From contig JAHBWR010000024.1 of NCBI GenBank assembly GCA_019636875.1, positions 1 through 37,228 of the forward strand: a stretch of DNA of 37,228 nucleotides, given 5' to 3'. This stretch comes from Nitrospira sp. GTDB lineage: Bacteria; Nitrospirota; Nitrospiria; Nitrospirales; Nitrospiraceae. The position numbers were made by a program, and so were the translations under genes. Positions 17,053 to 25,343 of this stretch are shown here, piece by piece. The first letter of the stretch is position 1. Each line of letters begins with the position of its first letter. The notes below the pieces were generated by a model. It made no database searches. It saw only the letters and a list, made by a program, of their open reading frames with translations, and was not told the origin of the DNA.

Positions 17053-17370
17053 ATGGAAGTACCATCAGCGTTCACGGAGGGGCAAGGAAGGGGGGAGGTC
17101 AACTCCGGACAGACTGTCCAGCGCTATGAGCGGATAGAGAGTGCCAATCGACAATTTACCAAGTACGGTAGGAACCCTTTGCCTGCTCCACAGCCGGAGC
17201 CCTTACCACCTGCTCCAGTTCCGCCCCCCAAACCCATCCCTATTCCTCCTCTGAACCTCAAGAACCACTACGGCCTTCAGCGCCCAAATAGAATGGAGAC
17301 TCTCTGTAACTCAATACGTTGCGCTACCGGATGGCATATTGGCGAGGGAAACCTTGGGCAAGGATCATGA
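17053..17370 (+). CDS. Possible Pro-rich small protein
   Basis: A 105-codon frame whose middle is Pro-rich (PLPAPQPEPLPPAPVPPPKP). There is no signal peptide, no family match and no clear Shine-Dalgarno. Its last 47 nt overlap the convergent DUF2238 gene. Several genuine-looking secreted Pro-rich proteins occur in the window, which keeps it plausible, but it may be spurious. Confidence 0.25.
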   Translation: MEVPSAFTEGQGRGEVNSGQTVQRYERIESANRQFTKYGRNPLPAPQPEPLPPAPVPPPKPIPIPPLNLKNHYGLQRPNRMETLCNSIRCATGWHIGEGNLGQGS

Positions 17371-17947
17371 TGACCGCACCGGCAGAGGCCGCTGCCATAT
17401 CCTTTTGAGCGTCCCACTCGTCCCCTTGTGTCCCAAGATAGGCAGTACCTAACTCCGGACTCACGACGGTAGCGACCAGCGCTTCCAGCATCTCAAACAC
17501 ACCACTCTGCGCCACCATGCCACTGACCGGTAGATAGTACGACCATATCCCTTTGATACCTCCTAGTCGCATGAGCAGCTCTCGCAGTGGAAGGACCAAA
17601 AGGAAACCATAGCCAAAATGTACGATGCGGTCAAAGGGATTGCGTACAAGATCGAATGTCCCTTGCAGCCAGAAGCCAAAGGGGACCTCGGCATAGGTAT
17701 AGTGGGCGCCGACGGCATGAAGCGTTAAAAATGTCGTCATGAGCACATATGAAAAGGTTGAGAATTGAAACCGCCGGTAGGTCAGCAAAAGCGTGGTGAC
17801 CGCTGTCAACGCGAGGAGGTTCTCGAGCAGCCAGTCCTGACGATCGTACGGATCGATCGCCAACAATCCCCATAGTCCTGCGTACCAGACGACCAACCCT
17901 CGAAGCACGATCGTCCGGTCACCGCTGATATATCCGAGCGGGCTCAA
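17324..17947 (-). CDS. DUF2238 (YjdF-like) membrane protein, second of a tandem pair
   Basis: A 207-residue multi-pass protein with the DUF2238 pattern: NPFDRIVHFGYGFLL, then a helical stretch, and FEMLEALVATVV followed by YLGTQGDEWDAQKDM. Conserved Asp, His and Glu residues lie near membrane faces. Function is unknown. The TTG start overlaps the TGA of the upstream copy (TTGA at 17947-17944), so translation is probably coupled. The start is supported by alignment with the upstream paralogue (RTIVLRGLVVWYAGL versus RRFLLWGLVSWYVLL). The likely location is the inner membrane. Confidence 0.8.
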   Translation of the reverse strand: MSPLGYISGDRTIVLRGLVVWYAGLWGLLAIDPYDRQDWLLENLLALTAVTTLLLTYRRFQFSTFSYVLMTTFLTLHAVGAHYTYAEVPFGFWLQGTFDLVRNPFDRIVHFGYGFLLVLPLRELLMRLGGIKGIWSYYLPVSGMVAQSGVFEMLEALVATVVSPELGTAYLGTQGDEWDAQKDMAAASAGAVIMILAQGFPRQYAIR

Positions 17948-18585
17948 TTGAGCACGTCGGCAAGAGGCTCCGCCTCACAAGCCCGGGATTCTCTCAGTCG
18001 CCAGACGAGGAGGATCGCCACGCAGAGCAACGAACCATAAAGGGCGGCCGTCATGTCTTTCTGCGCATCCCAGATATCTCCTTGCGACCCGAGATAGGTG
18101 AGACCCAGGTTGGGATGGACGATTCGCGCCACCCACGACTCGATGATTTCCCATAGACCACTGAGTCCGAGAATCGTCATCACCGGCAGATAATAGACGA
18201 GCCATCCGCGAAGAGTGCCGGTGAGACGAAACAGCTCCTCCAGCGGATAGGTGAGCAAGAAGCCAAAGCTAAAATGTACGACTCGATCATAGTGGTTTCG
18301 CCCCATGTGGAGCGCACGATTCAACCAATCACCCATGGGCATCTCTGCGTAGGTGTAGTGCACCCCGATCGTATGAAGTGTCAGAAATGCCGCAATGAAC
18401 ATATACGACACCGGCGATAACGGTAAGTACCGGTATGTGCTGATCAACAGCACGACAAACAAGCTGGGCAAGAGGCTGGACAGCAACCAAAATTGCCGAT
18501 CGGCCGGCTCATACGCCGCCCAACACGACAGAAGTACATACCAGCTCACTAGCCCCCACAGCAGAAATCTACGGCACTGTGTCAT
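17944..18585 (-). CDS. DUF2238 (YjdF-like) membrane protein, first of a tandem pair
   Basis: A 213-residue paralogue of the next gene, with the same motifs: NHYDRVVHFSFGFLL, WEIIESWVARIV and YLGSQGDIWDAQKDM. It has about six hydrophobic spans. The two proteins align along their full lengths, so the pair arose by tandem duplication. DUF2238 proteins have no established activity. It is upstream in a two-gene unit with a 4-nt overlap. Confidence 0.85.
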   Translation of the reverse strand: MTQCRRFLLWGLVSWYVLLSCWAAYEPADRQFWLLSSLLPSLFVVLLISTYRYLPLSPVSYMFIAAFLTLHTIGVHYTYAEMPMGDWLNRALHMGRNHYDRVVHFSFGFLLTYPLEELFRLTGTLRGWLVYYLPVMTILGLSGLWEIIESWVARIVHPNLGLTYLGSQGDIWDAQKDMTAALYGSLLCVAILLVWRLRESRACEAEPLADVLN

Positions 18586-18752
18586 ACGGCCTCTTCGCGA
18601 GCGCTACTGTGTTCGACCGGGATGAGTTAGAATGCGAGCGATGGATTACTGTACATGCCGATTTGATCGGTTGCAATATTTAGGAATCTGTGGCTGCATG
18701 GTAGGGATGCTGCAAGCGGAGGTCCTTACACGTAGAATGATGAGAGGACAAC

Positions 18753-18845
18753 CTAAAACCCTGCCGTCATAAGAGTAAACACGATCACTGCCGTCATCAC
18801 CAACCCGATCGCAACGAGGATGATGAGGGGATTGTCGCCAAACAT
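18753..18845 (-). CDS. Small single-span membrane protein, 30 residues
   Basis: A short frame encodes MFGDNPLIILVAIGLVMTAV and ends IVFTLMTAGF. It is almost entirely one transmembrane helix with a short acidic N-terminus. This style of tiny membrane protein is common in bacteria and easily missed. The ATG has only a poorly placed GGGA directly upstream and GGGAG 18 nt away, so translation is not certain. It sits between the DUF2238 pair and the PRC-barrel gene on the same strand. Confidence 0.45.
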   Translation of the reverse strand: MFGDNPLIILVAIGLVMTAVIVFTLMTAGF

Positions 18846-18990
18846 TCCCGGTATGTCACAATCTCCCTCTCTCCAAATGGTCCTCTGGTTGTTATCAGCT
18901 TGATCTTAGGTCACTCCTCATATGCAGAAGCATAACCGGGCACTCTAAACATTTTTTAAAGTAGCCCTCACGGCTCGGCGGACCTTACCA

Positions 18991-19680
18991 CTAACGCTTG
19001 CTGCTTGGATGTCCACCCTCGTAACCTGGTGCCTGACCCGCGGGTAGTGGATTCGTCCCACTCGGCCCTCCACCTCCGACCGATGATTCCCCCATCGGAC
19101 CTGTCGCTGCCGGACCACCAGTGTTCTGATCTTTCTGCCCGCTCTTCGGCTTCGGTTGATCGCGAAGCTCATTGATTTCATCCATGTATTGCGAGACCTC
19201 AGGAGAAAGGTCTTTGGAATAGGTTGAGCTTGCGACAGGATACAGATCCTTCTTTGTGGCATTTAACGTGAGTTTGCCCTGCTCTTGCTTGAACTGAGAC
19301 CATTGGAGCGGCAGCTGTTCTTTCGTGTCTTTCAGCTCCAGAACGGCATACTCCGTCTTACCTGTCTTCGAATCCTTGAGGAGCTTTTCAATCGTGCCGA
19401 GTGTTTCTCCTTTCTTATTCTTCACGACCTGATCCAACGCGCCGCCCTTTTCGTCCTTCAATTCCCCGCGACGCACCGGCACCACATCATACTTACTCCC
19501 TATGCTCCCCTGCCTATCGATCATATCGGTTGCCTGGCCTTGCAGGGCGTTCGACTGGTTCGGGGTCGACTTGGGCATACTCTTGCCGGAATCGGCATGA
19601 GTCTCCGCCGAAGCCCATCCAGCTATCGCCAGTATTGCAACCATGATCACTGTTTGGCTCGCAGAACTTATTCGATTCAT
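18991..19680 (-). CDS. Exported PRC-barrel domain protein with Gly/Pro-rich tail
   Basis: A 229-residue protein with a signal peptide (SASQTVIMVAILAIAGWASAE). The PRC-barrel domain spans about residues 70-130: LDQVVKNKKGETLGTIEKLLKD, then TEYAVLELK and PLQWSQFK. PRC-barrels are small beta-barrels with roles from photosynthetic reaction centres to RNA processing; secreted versions in stress-related loci are uncharacterised. The C-terminus (GGPAATGPMGESSVGGGGPS) is low-complexity. I start it at 19680, where AGGAGG lies 6 nt upstream, not at 19701. Confidence 0.75.
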   Translation of the reverse strand: MNRISSASQTVIMVAILAIAGWASAETHADSGKSMPKSTPNQSNALQGQATDMIDRQGSIGSKYDVVPVRRGELKDEKGGALDQVVKNKKGETLGTIEKLLKDSKTGKTEYAVLELKDTKEQLPLQWSQFKQEQGKLTLNATKKDLYPVASSTYSKDLSPEVSQYMDEINELRDQPKPKSGQKDQNTGGPAATGPMGESSVGGGGPSGTNPLPAGQAPGYEGGHPSSKR

Positions 19681-20149
19681 AGAACCCTCCTGTCTGGTCA
19701 ATCACCAACAGACGTCAGCCTTCATGATGACGCGAAGCTTCCTACGACCGAGAAAAATGCAAAAGATAGACCCGCTATCATTACCTCAGCAGGAGTGCGT
19801 CAATGATCTCCGAACATCGTCCCAAATCAGTAAAATAGGTCCCTGGTACGATCGAATGCAGATAAGACTCTTGAAATTTCGGGAACGACCTCCGGTGGAC
19901 AAAGTGTCTGGCGGAAGACAAGTTGTCTTGCGTAAACGATCTGTACGGCCTCGTTCTGTTCAGTGGTCGCAGATGTTTTGACAGTGTTGTCTTTGGATAC
20001 ACTGGTCGTCTTTGTGCGCCGCCAGTAAGTTCAAAGATCAGGTAGATGAGAGGTATTGCTCACTCGATTTGCAGAGTAAATGACGATTGGCTTGGTCCTT
20101 GCTACAGAGTAATCCCATCATCGACAACCTCATCCAAGGAGATCGAGTC
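19681..20149. other. Divergent intergenic region
   Basis: A 469-nt gap between the PRC-barrel gene and the Cys-rich protein gene. It contains the small palindrome GACA-GTGT-TGTC near 19980. No copy of the 17-nt element was found. One frame of about 75 codons from 19757 is not supported by motif or ribosome site. Confidence 0.4.
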
Positions 20150-20527
20150 ATGCAATCTAACCCGCTGTCTCAACAACAGAAGAACTGTATTGATGCCTGT
20201 TTGGCCTGCGCGCAAACCTGCGAGACCTGCGCCGATGACATGATCGGCATGGCTCAGCATCATAGTGACGAGCTCATGGCACAATGTACGCGCCTTTGCC
20301 GTGACTGTAGTGACATCTGTGTGCTCAGTGCCCGATGGATGAGCCGGAACTCTTCCCGGTTCGAGGCTCTCTGCCAGCTCTGTGCGGAGATCTGCGATCA
20401 ATGTGCGGAAGTCTGCGAGCGCCATGCCCCCCATCATGCCCTGTGTGGCCCATGCGCCGAACAGTGCAGGCGGTGCGCCGAGGCGTGCCGAGAAATGGTC
20501 GGAAGCGGAGCTCAGGCAAGATCATGA
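20150..20527 (+). CDS. Cys-rich four-helix-bundle protein, DUF326/copper-storage (Csp) type
   Basis: A 125-residue protein with 19 Cys by count, mostly in CxxxC or CxxC spacings along helices: CIDACLACAQTCETC, CTRLCRDCSDIC, CQLCAEICDQCAEVC and CGPCAEQCRRCAEAC. This is the pattern of Csp proteins, whose four-helix bundles store many Cu(I) ions in the core. No signal peptide is seen, so it would be the cytosolic (Csp3-like) kind. HAPHH near residue 85 adds possible metal ligands. The ATG at 20150 follows GGAG with an 8-nt spacer. The RND efflux operon at 30543 may be a functional partner, but is not adjacent. Confidence 0.8.
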   Translation: MQSNPLSQQQKNCIDACLACAQTCETCADDMIGMAQHHSDELMAQCTRLCRDCSDICVLSARWMSRNSSRFEALCQLCAEICDQCAEVCERHAPHHALCGPCAEQCRRCAEACREMVGSGAQARS

Positions 20528-20559
20528 TCTAGTTTCGTGGATGTCTGGCGGTATGCGAT

Positions 20560-20856
20560 ATGGCTAATTTATTTCTTTTGACTGATGGGCTATGTGCGAT
20601 CGCTCTGATCACAGGGATGCCGGAGGCCACGACTATTCTTCTCCATCACGAGGTACATTTGTCCGTTCTTACCACCCAATCACCTAAGACATATTCTGAT
20701 CCCCCAGGCCCCACACCGGCGCCACCAACCGATCCGAGTCCGGGCCCTACTGACCCAACCCCTCAGCCGACCGAACCAATCCCTGGCCCCGAGCCGCCGG
20801 CACCGACACCACAACCTCCGCACCCATCACCATCACCGAGTCCTCATTCACCATGA
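20560..20856 (+). CDS. Pro-rich repeat protein
   Basis: A 98-residue frame whose C-terminal half is a Pro-rich low-complexity tail of PTDP, PTEP and PQP units. The first 20 residues (LFLLTDGLCAIALI) are weakly hydrophobic and could be a leader. The ribosome-binding site is poor. An internal ATG at 20617 is possible. It lies between the Cys-rich protein and a small membrane protein on the same strand. No family match was recognised. Confidence 0.4.
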   Translation: MANLFLLTDGLCAIALITGMPEATTILLHHEVHLSVLTTQSPKTYSDPPGPTPAPPTDPSPGPTDPTPQPTEPIPGPEPPAPTPQPPHPSPSPSPHSP

Positions 20857-20877
20857 ATAGGAATGGGGAGGCTGTTC

Positions 20878-21186
20878 ATGGAACCGACATACCGGGAATC
20901 CATTCGCATCGGATGGACCATTCTGTGGCGTGGAGTGGGAAGCATCATCCTGTTGCTCACATTGATCAATGCGATGATTATCATGAGCTTGCCCGAACTC
21001 GGCCGTACGAGTCCTTCTTGGGGAACGATTTTCTTCCCATGGATGTTGACTGCACTCGTCGGCGCCTTCGTGATTATGCCGTGGCTCGTGAAACACTTAT
21101 GCAGCACCTCGTATTCAGGGTTTCGGATTCGGCTTGAACACGAGGACTCCTGCTCTGCACCGGAGAGTCGCGCCATGGATCATTAA
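20878..21186 (+). CDS. Small two-span membrane protein
   Basis: A 102-residue protein with two likely membrane helices, GVGSIILLLTLINAMIIMSL and GTIFFPWMLTALVGAFVIM. A polar C-terminal tail has Cys, Glu and His (HEDSCSAPES). The ATG at 20878 follows GGGGAGG with a 6-nt spacer; the ATG at 20863 lacks this. It is third in a plus-strand run beginning with the Csp-like gene. Function is unknown. Confidence 0.6.
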   Translation: MEPTYRESIRIGWTILWRGVGSIILLLTLINAMIIMSLPELGRTSPSWGTIFFPWMLTALVGAFVIMPWLVKHLCSTSYSGFRIRLEHEDSCSAPESRAMDH

Positions 21187-21301
21187 CCTGTGCAGGTCAT
21201 CACTCTGTGACGATGTGTCTGAGTGAGCCTCACCAGCGCCTTAAGGCATCAGCTTCGGAGTCAGACATTCCGATTGATGTGAAGGATCGACGAGGAAACC
21301 G

Positions 21302-21673
21302 ATGAAATATCAAACAGCTTTCGACTGGAACAGCATTATGGCACTGATGCTCTTCTCATTGGTGATTGGAGCTAGCGTACTTGGTGGGTGGAGAACCAGC
21401 CCAGCTGCTGATGTCTACCCGTCTCCTCCGGCACCTCAGAAAAACGAAGGTGTCCCTCCTGACGGATCTCCTGTTCCACCTGATCAACGGCCGAGCATGG
21501 ACCCAGGTATCGTCGTGACTCCTCCGGCAAAACCGCATCCGGACTCGGTCGTTGATCCACCGGTCCTTGATCCTGAGATGTCGATTCATCCTCAAGATGC
21601 TCCGACAACTGAACAACCTGCGCGTCAGACACCACTCCCTGCTAATCCTCCAGAGAGAACACCATCAAAATAA
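21302..21673 (+). CDS. Secreted Pro-rich protein
   Basis: A 123-residue protein with an N-terminal hydrophobic segment (IMALMLFSLVIGASVLGGW) followed by a Pro/Asp-rich, disordered tail with PPDGSPVPPDQRP and VVDPPVLDP. It has no recognised domain. GAGGA precedes the ATG. A perfect 10-bp hairpin follows its stop at 21691-21716. It probably sits in the periplasm or is anchored by its leader. Confidence 0.55.
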   Translation: MKYQTAFDWNSIMALMLFSLVIGASVLGGWRTSPAADVYPSPPAPQKNEGVPPDGSPVPPDQRPSMDPGIVVTPPAKPHPDSVVDPPVLDPEMSIHPQDAPTTEQPARQTPLPANPPERTPSK

Positions 21674-21690
21674 CCCACCATAGCTCCAAT

Positions 21691-21716
21691 TGATTCATTG
21701 AATGGGCAATGAATCA
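21691..21716 (+). terminator. Hairpin downstream of the Pro-rich gene
   Basis: TGATTCATTG and CAATGAATCA are perfect inverted arms around AATGGG, 18 nt after the stop at 21673. No U-tract follows, so a terminator role is only suggested. The arms are AT-rich. Confidence 0.35.
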
Positions 21717-21772
21717 TTCGCCTACGCGGAGGATAAGCCAAGTGGATGGTACTCTTTATCCAGCCGACTTAG

Positions 21773-21789
21773 CTAGGGTTGTAGCTAGG
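21773..21789 (+). promoter_or_regulatory. CTAG-N8-CTAG element upstream of the gene at 21927
   Basis: Reads CTAGGGTTGTAGCTAGG, an exact CTAG-N8-CTAG whose last position is G rather than T. It is about 137 nt upstream of the ATG at 21927. Confidence 0.6.
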
Positions 21790-21926
21790 ATACAATTTCA
21801 ACGCGCCGCTATATGATCAGAAACAAGGACTGGCCCATGATGAAATTATTGAGTGGCACTGGCGGTATGAGAAAACACTGGTGTCTGGATGCGTCTCGCG
21901 CTGCGCGTGGAAAAGGAGACAAGCAT

Positions 21927-22322
21927 ATGAGCAGTCAGGCGACATTTAGTAAGCCAATTCACATACGCAGGACCCAAATCGTCGGGAATGATCAACACGA
22001 GCGCAAATTTCCATGGTCCGTATGGTGTGGAGTGATATCCCTCCTCTCGCTACTGACGCTCCTGCCGACTCGCGCAATCAGTAGTAGCTCCGAGCAAGAC
22101 GAGGTGGTCTCGGGCGTTCTAGAATCTGTTAACGAGAAATCCAACACGGTTCAGATCCGCAATGCACTCGATCAACCGATTTTCTTGAAAATTACGAAGC
22201 CGCACTTGCTTGAGGGTATCACGCCTGGCGAGCGCGTGACGGTCATCGTCAACGAGCAACACGAAATCATCAAGCTCATCGAGACCCCTATTCCAGAGCT
22301 ACAGTCTCCAGCCAGTCCATGA
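21927..22322 (+). CDS. Single-span anchored protein with small beta-domain
   Basis: A 131-residue protein with one hydrophobic segment (WSVWCGVISLLSLLTLLP). The periplasmic part has SGVLESVNEKSNTVQIRNA, ITPGERVTVIVNEQHEIIKL. This resembles the domain in the product at 25691 (GTVESIH... LQPGDRVKMVFNEQQVLVDF), notably the shared V-x-x-N-E-Q. An OB-like fold is inferred. The ATG at 21927 follows AGGAG at about 8 nt; the longer frame from 21813 is not supported. Confidence 0.6.
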   Translation: MSSQATFSKPIHIRRTQIVGNDQHERKFPWSVWCGVISLLSLLTLLPTRAISSSSEQDEVVSGVLESVNEKSNTVQIRNALDQPIFLKITKPHLLEGITPGERVTVIVNEQHEIIKLIETPIPELQSPASP

Positions 22323-22422
22323 AGGCATTCACTATCCATTACACCATTCCAACGTTCGCTGGTTCCAGCCTGGTCGAGCTATAGATGTCTCACTAGGCTT
22401 GAGCCGTGGCTGACTTGGGTTA

Positions 22423-22959
22423 TTACTTGGAATCGCGCCTGGCTTGATGCCGCTGGCCCCGCGCACGGATGTGCCCTTGGATGGCCTTCGTTCCCTTCAG
22501 CTGAAACTGTCGTGTAGTTTTTTGAGCGGGTGACTGACGACCTATCGCGCCTAGACGTTGATTAGACTTGCGAACGGCTTCCTGTTGAACCCCCATCCCT
22601 TTCCTCCTCACGCTCGCAGTTTTTCCACCCTTGGCCTGCCGGTGTCCGGCTGACCCCTTTTCGAGTTCTACGAGGCGTTTTTCGAAGCGTCTCGACGCCT
22701 CCGCAGCAAGACGACCTTTGCGCTTCGTGCGCCGATCGGCGATGGAGGCATTGTTCTTGTACCGAGGCTCCTTTTTCTCCGATCGCCGATGGCTACGGGT
22801 CAGATCGCGATACTTCACAGCCAACCTCCTCGCACGTTTGAGCTGAAGTTTTACACGAGCCTTCGTGAGGGATTTCAGCCGTCCGGGCGTGCTTGTCTGG
22901 AGCAGTCCCCATTCCGACTGGCTGAAGAGTGCACGATCCTTCTCGCTGAGACTTATCAT
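22423..22959 (-). CDS. Highly basic protein of unknown function
   Basis: A 178-residue protein in which about 29% of residues are Lys or Arg. It has no signal peptide or hydrophobic span. Runs such as RLKSLTKARVKLQLKRARR and RRSEKKEPRYKNN suggest nucleic-acid or ribosome association (inference). Its ATG overlaps the stop of the upstream PRC-barrel gene in ATGA, so translation is probably coupled. I do not recognise a family. It is odd for an abundant-looking cytosolic basic protein to be coupled to an exported PRC-barrel protein. Confidence 0.6.
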   Translation of the reverse strand: MISLSEKDRALFSQSEWGLLQTSTPGRLKSLTKARVKLQLKRARRLAVKYRDLTRSHRRSEKKEPRYKNNASIADRRTKRKGRLAAEASRRFEKRLVELEKGSAGHRQAKGGKTASVRRKGMGVQQEAVRKSNQRLGAIGRQSPAQKTTRQFQLKGTKAIQGHIRARGQRHQARRDSK

Positions 22960-23456
22960 TTCCCATCACCCTTTCCTTTATCCCTTATTCCCTTATGGGT
23001 CTTTTCAATCCCGGTCTCACCTGCGACACCCTTAGGTGAAACGGGCAGGTGGTAAAACTCGTACATCGTCCTGTAGTACGCAGGGTCGGCGAAGTTCGGC
23101 CACTCCTCTTCGTCGAACCTCGGCGCTTGCTCCAGGGTGTCTTCCTTCATCCCCACCACAAAATGACTCCGATCGTGGCTTAAGGTAAGCGCGTCCCAGG
23201 GAATGGCAAAGTATTTTTCGTTCATCTTGCGAATTCCTCGGAACGGCAGCACAACATACCGGACTTCTCCACTAACTTCATCGATGGCGAGATCTTCAAT
23301 CTCGCCCAACTCTGTCCCTTCACTATCCTGGACCGACGTCCCGATCATTTTGCTCCCCTTCACAATATCCGGCAACGTATGATCGGCCCATGCCGGAACC
23401 ATACCTCCCACCACAACCAGGGCCACCACCACGCTGCGCATAGCTTGTCTTTTCAT
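22956..23456 (-). CDS. Exported PRC-barrel protein (paralogue of 24739)
   Basis: A 166-residue protein with a signal peptide (SVVVALVVVGGMVPAWA). The PRC-barrel domain covers IVKGSKMIGTSVQDSEG and GEIEDLAIDEVSGEVRYVVLPF, followed by YFAIPWDALTL. It aligns over its full length with the product at 24739, including the tail FADPAYY-x-T-MYEFYHLPV. AAGGA lies 10 nt before the ATG. It belongs to a minus-strand run with Slp and a second PRC-barrel. The role is unknown; envelope stress is inferred from context. Confidence 0.8.
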   Translation of the reverse strand: MKRQAMRSVVVALVVVGGMVPAWADHTLPDIVKGSKMIGTSVQDSEGTELGEIEDLAIDEVSGEVRYVVLPFRGIRKMNEKYFAIPWDALTLSHDRSHFVVGMKEDTLEQAPRFDEEEWPNFADPAYYRTMYEFYHLPVSPKGVAGETGIEKTHKGIRDKGKGDGK

Positions 23457-23623
23457 GCGTCAATCTTCCTTCATACACCATTTATAGACATCAAACACGG
23501 AATACCCCCGGCTTCTTGGACAATTTCCATCCACACCCATGGAACCCTGCCCGACTGACGTAGTCTCACCTATTTGCGTGGACAGACTTCTCAATCAAAG
23601 AGTTCTCGTTCGTTATGCGAACA

Positions 23624-24004
23624 CTACACCGCGGCCGGCCGCTTGCTTTTCACGATCAACTTGAGGCGACCATAGCGAAGTGGGGCATCAGGATTTCGTG
23701 TATATCGTGTGGGGTCTTCGGTCACCGTGACGTGACGAAGCGGAATGTCTACGTTCTGATAATGGTGTGGCATCCCAATTGCGCCACCCTCAAGCCGAAG
23801 CGTCACAACTTGTGTTGTGCAGTCCACCACCTCCGCATTGAGGTTGACGGCATCCTCGAAGTCCACCGAGATTCTCTCTTCTGGGTGAATCCACGGACGG
23901 ATCGACTCCATCTTTCTCCCGCTCGGAGTGATCCGTCCCATTCCGCCATCACGTGGCGATTTCTTCCGGCCATCTCGTTGACCTACTTTGTGGGATGTTT
24001 TCAT
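23624..24004 (-). CDS. Hypothetical protein
   Basis: A 126-residue protein without a signal peptide. The N-terminus is basic (KTSHKVGQRDGRKK). The rest has beta-type segments such as ERISVDFEDAVNLNAEVVD and VTLRLEGGAIGMPHHY. I do not recognise a family. The ATG has GAGG 6 nt upstream. It sits between Slp and PRC-barrel genes, same strand, with gaps of 72 and 167 nt. Confidence 0.55.
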   Translation of the reverse strand: MKTSHKVGQRDGRKKSPRDGGMGRITPSGRKMESIRPWIHPEERISVDFEDAVNLNAEVVDCTTQVVTLRLEGGAIGMPHHYQNVDIPLRHVTVTEDPTRYTRNPDAPLRYGRLKLIVKSKRPAAV

Positions 24005-24076
24005 CTGCTACCTCGCTATGAAATCCTTGCCATCCTGCCCCATTGAGATTTGACATTGTCAGCCAAATGCCGGCGA

Positions 24077-24649
24077 CTAATCGATCCGGTAGCTTCTATA
24101 GAGTGTCCGCGGTCGAGGGTCGTACCGCCATCCCCAGCCTCCCAAATACCGCCAATTTCGCATGCGCTTCTTCTCCCACACAGTCATGTCCAGCACGTTC
24201 AATCTCGGATAGTGATACTCCACACCCTGCAATTCTTCAGTTTGCAGAGGTCCGATTCGCCCAATGATTGTCACCGCGGTTCCCGGTTCGACGGCAGCAG
24301 GGTCAGTGATGACACCCTCATCATCATAGGCCACGAACCGACCCTTCGAGAGGGCCCGTTGTTCAGTCGGGTACAGATCATCGCTTAACGGTAGATGAAG
24401 GATTTCCAGTCTCGTCCCTTCCGCAGTTCTCTTTCCAGCAAGCACTTCTCCTCCCCATACGACCACCTTACCTTGATGGTCCTCGGGAGCAGTCTGCACA
24501 AGCTCGTACGTGAGGCCGGTTGCAACCTGAGTCTCCAAGTCTTTGGGAATGACATCGTAGCTCTTACAACCAGTCAGTCCAAATATCGCGATCCCCACCA
24601 CCATCAGCATAAATCGAGTCGTCGTGGGACGTTGCATCTGTGCATACAT
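24077..24649 (-). CDS. Slp-family outer-membrane lipoprotein
   Basis: A 190-residue lipoprotein with a leader ending in the lipobox LTGC. It has Slp-family features: YDVIPKDLETQV just after the lipobox, VVWGGEVLAG, and TRLEILHLPLSDDLYP. In enterobacteria Slp is a starvation-inducible outer-membrane lipoprotein of unclear mechanism. The ATG at 24649 follows GGAG at 5 nt; the frame to 24694 lacks a site. It lies 89 nt downstream of the PRC-barrel gene at 24739. A second paralogue is at 36328. Confidence 0.85.
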   Translation of the reverse strand: MYAQMQRPTTTRFMLMVVGIAIFGLTGCKSYDVIPKDLETQVATGLTYELVQTAPEDHQGKVVVWGGEVLAGKRTAEGTRLEILHLPLSDDLYPTEQRALSKGRFVAYDDEGVITDPAAVEPGTAVTIIGRIGPLQTEELQGVEYHYPRLNVLDMTVWEKKRMRNWRYLGGWGWRYDPRPRTLYRSYRID

Positions 24650-24738
24650 CTCAGCTCCACGGTGTATGTAAGTCATCTCCACGAATATACTCACGCTGCT
24701 TCATTTCGTTGTAGATGCCAGGTGATAAGACCTGCGCT

Positions 24739-25251
24739 CTACTTCTCCTTTTTGGATTCGCTTTTCTTGCTCGACTTGGTTGTCGATGACGTTGACTTCG
24801 GAGCGGAGCCAGTCTCTGACTCAGGAACGGGAACCTTGTAAAACTCATAGATGGTGGCGTAGTAGACCGGATCGGCAAAGTCCGGCCAGTTGTTCTTATC
24901 GAAGCCCGGCGCCTTTTCCAGCTCCTTCTCCGTAACCGCCAGTGCGAAATGCTCCTTATTGTCGCTGAGGGACAAGGCTTCCCAGGGAATCGCAAAATAC
25001 TTTTGACCCAAGCCAAGAAGGCCGCCAAAGGAGAGGACCGCATACCGGACGCGTCCATCCAGCTCGTCTATCGCCAAGTCTTCAATTTCTCCGATCTGCT
25101 TGCCTTTCATCGTTTGGACGGATTTGCCGATAATCTTGCTGCCCTTGACGATCTCAGGCTGCGTATGATCAGCCACGGCAAGTGAGGTGAGACCGAAGGC
25201 CGTTACGAGAGTAAGAACACTCATAGTCCACATGATTTTGCCTGGTCGCAT
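24739..25251 (-). CDS. Exported PRC-barrel protein (paralogue of 22956)
   Basis: A 170-residue protein with a signal peptide (TMSVLTLVTAFGLTSLAVA). The PRC-barrel domain holds IVKGSKIIGKSVQTMKG, GEIEDLAIDELDGRVRYAVLSF and YFAIPWEALSL. A Ser/Lys-rich tail ends the protein. The ATG at 25251 follows AGGAGG with a 4-5 nt spacer. An exact copy of the 17-nt element lies about 94 nt upstream at 25344. It may head a five-gene run down to 22423. Confidence 0.85.
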   Translation of the reverse strand: MRPGKIMWTMSVLTLVTAFGLTSLAVADHTQPEIVKGSKIIGKSVQTMKGKQIGEIEDLAIDELDGRVRYAVLSFGGLLGLGQKYFAIPWEALSLSDNKEHFALAVTEKELEKAPGFDKNNWPDFADPVYYATIYEFYKVPVPESETGSAPKSTSSTTKSSKKSESKKEK

Positions 25252-25343
25252 GATTCCTCCTTCATGATGACAATCTTTTTTGTGTTCCTGTCGTGCCTCT
25301 TTCGATTTACTTTCATCTTTACCTTTTCATCGGTCTGTTCGCG

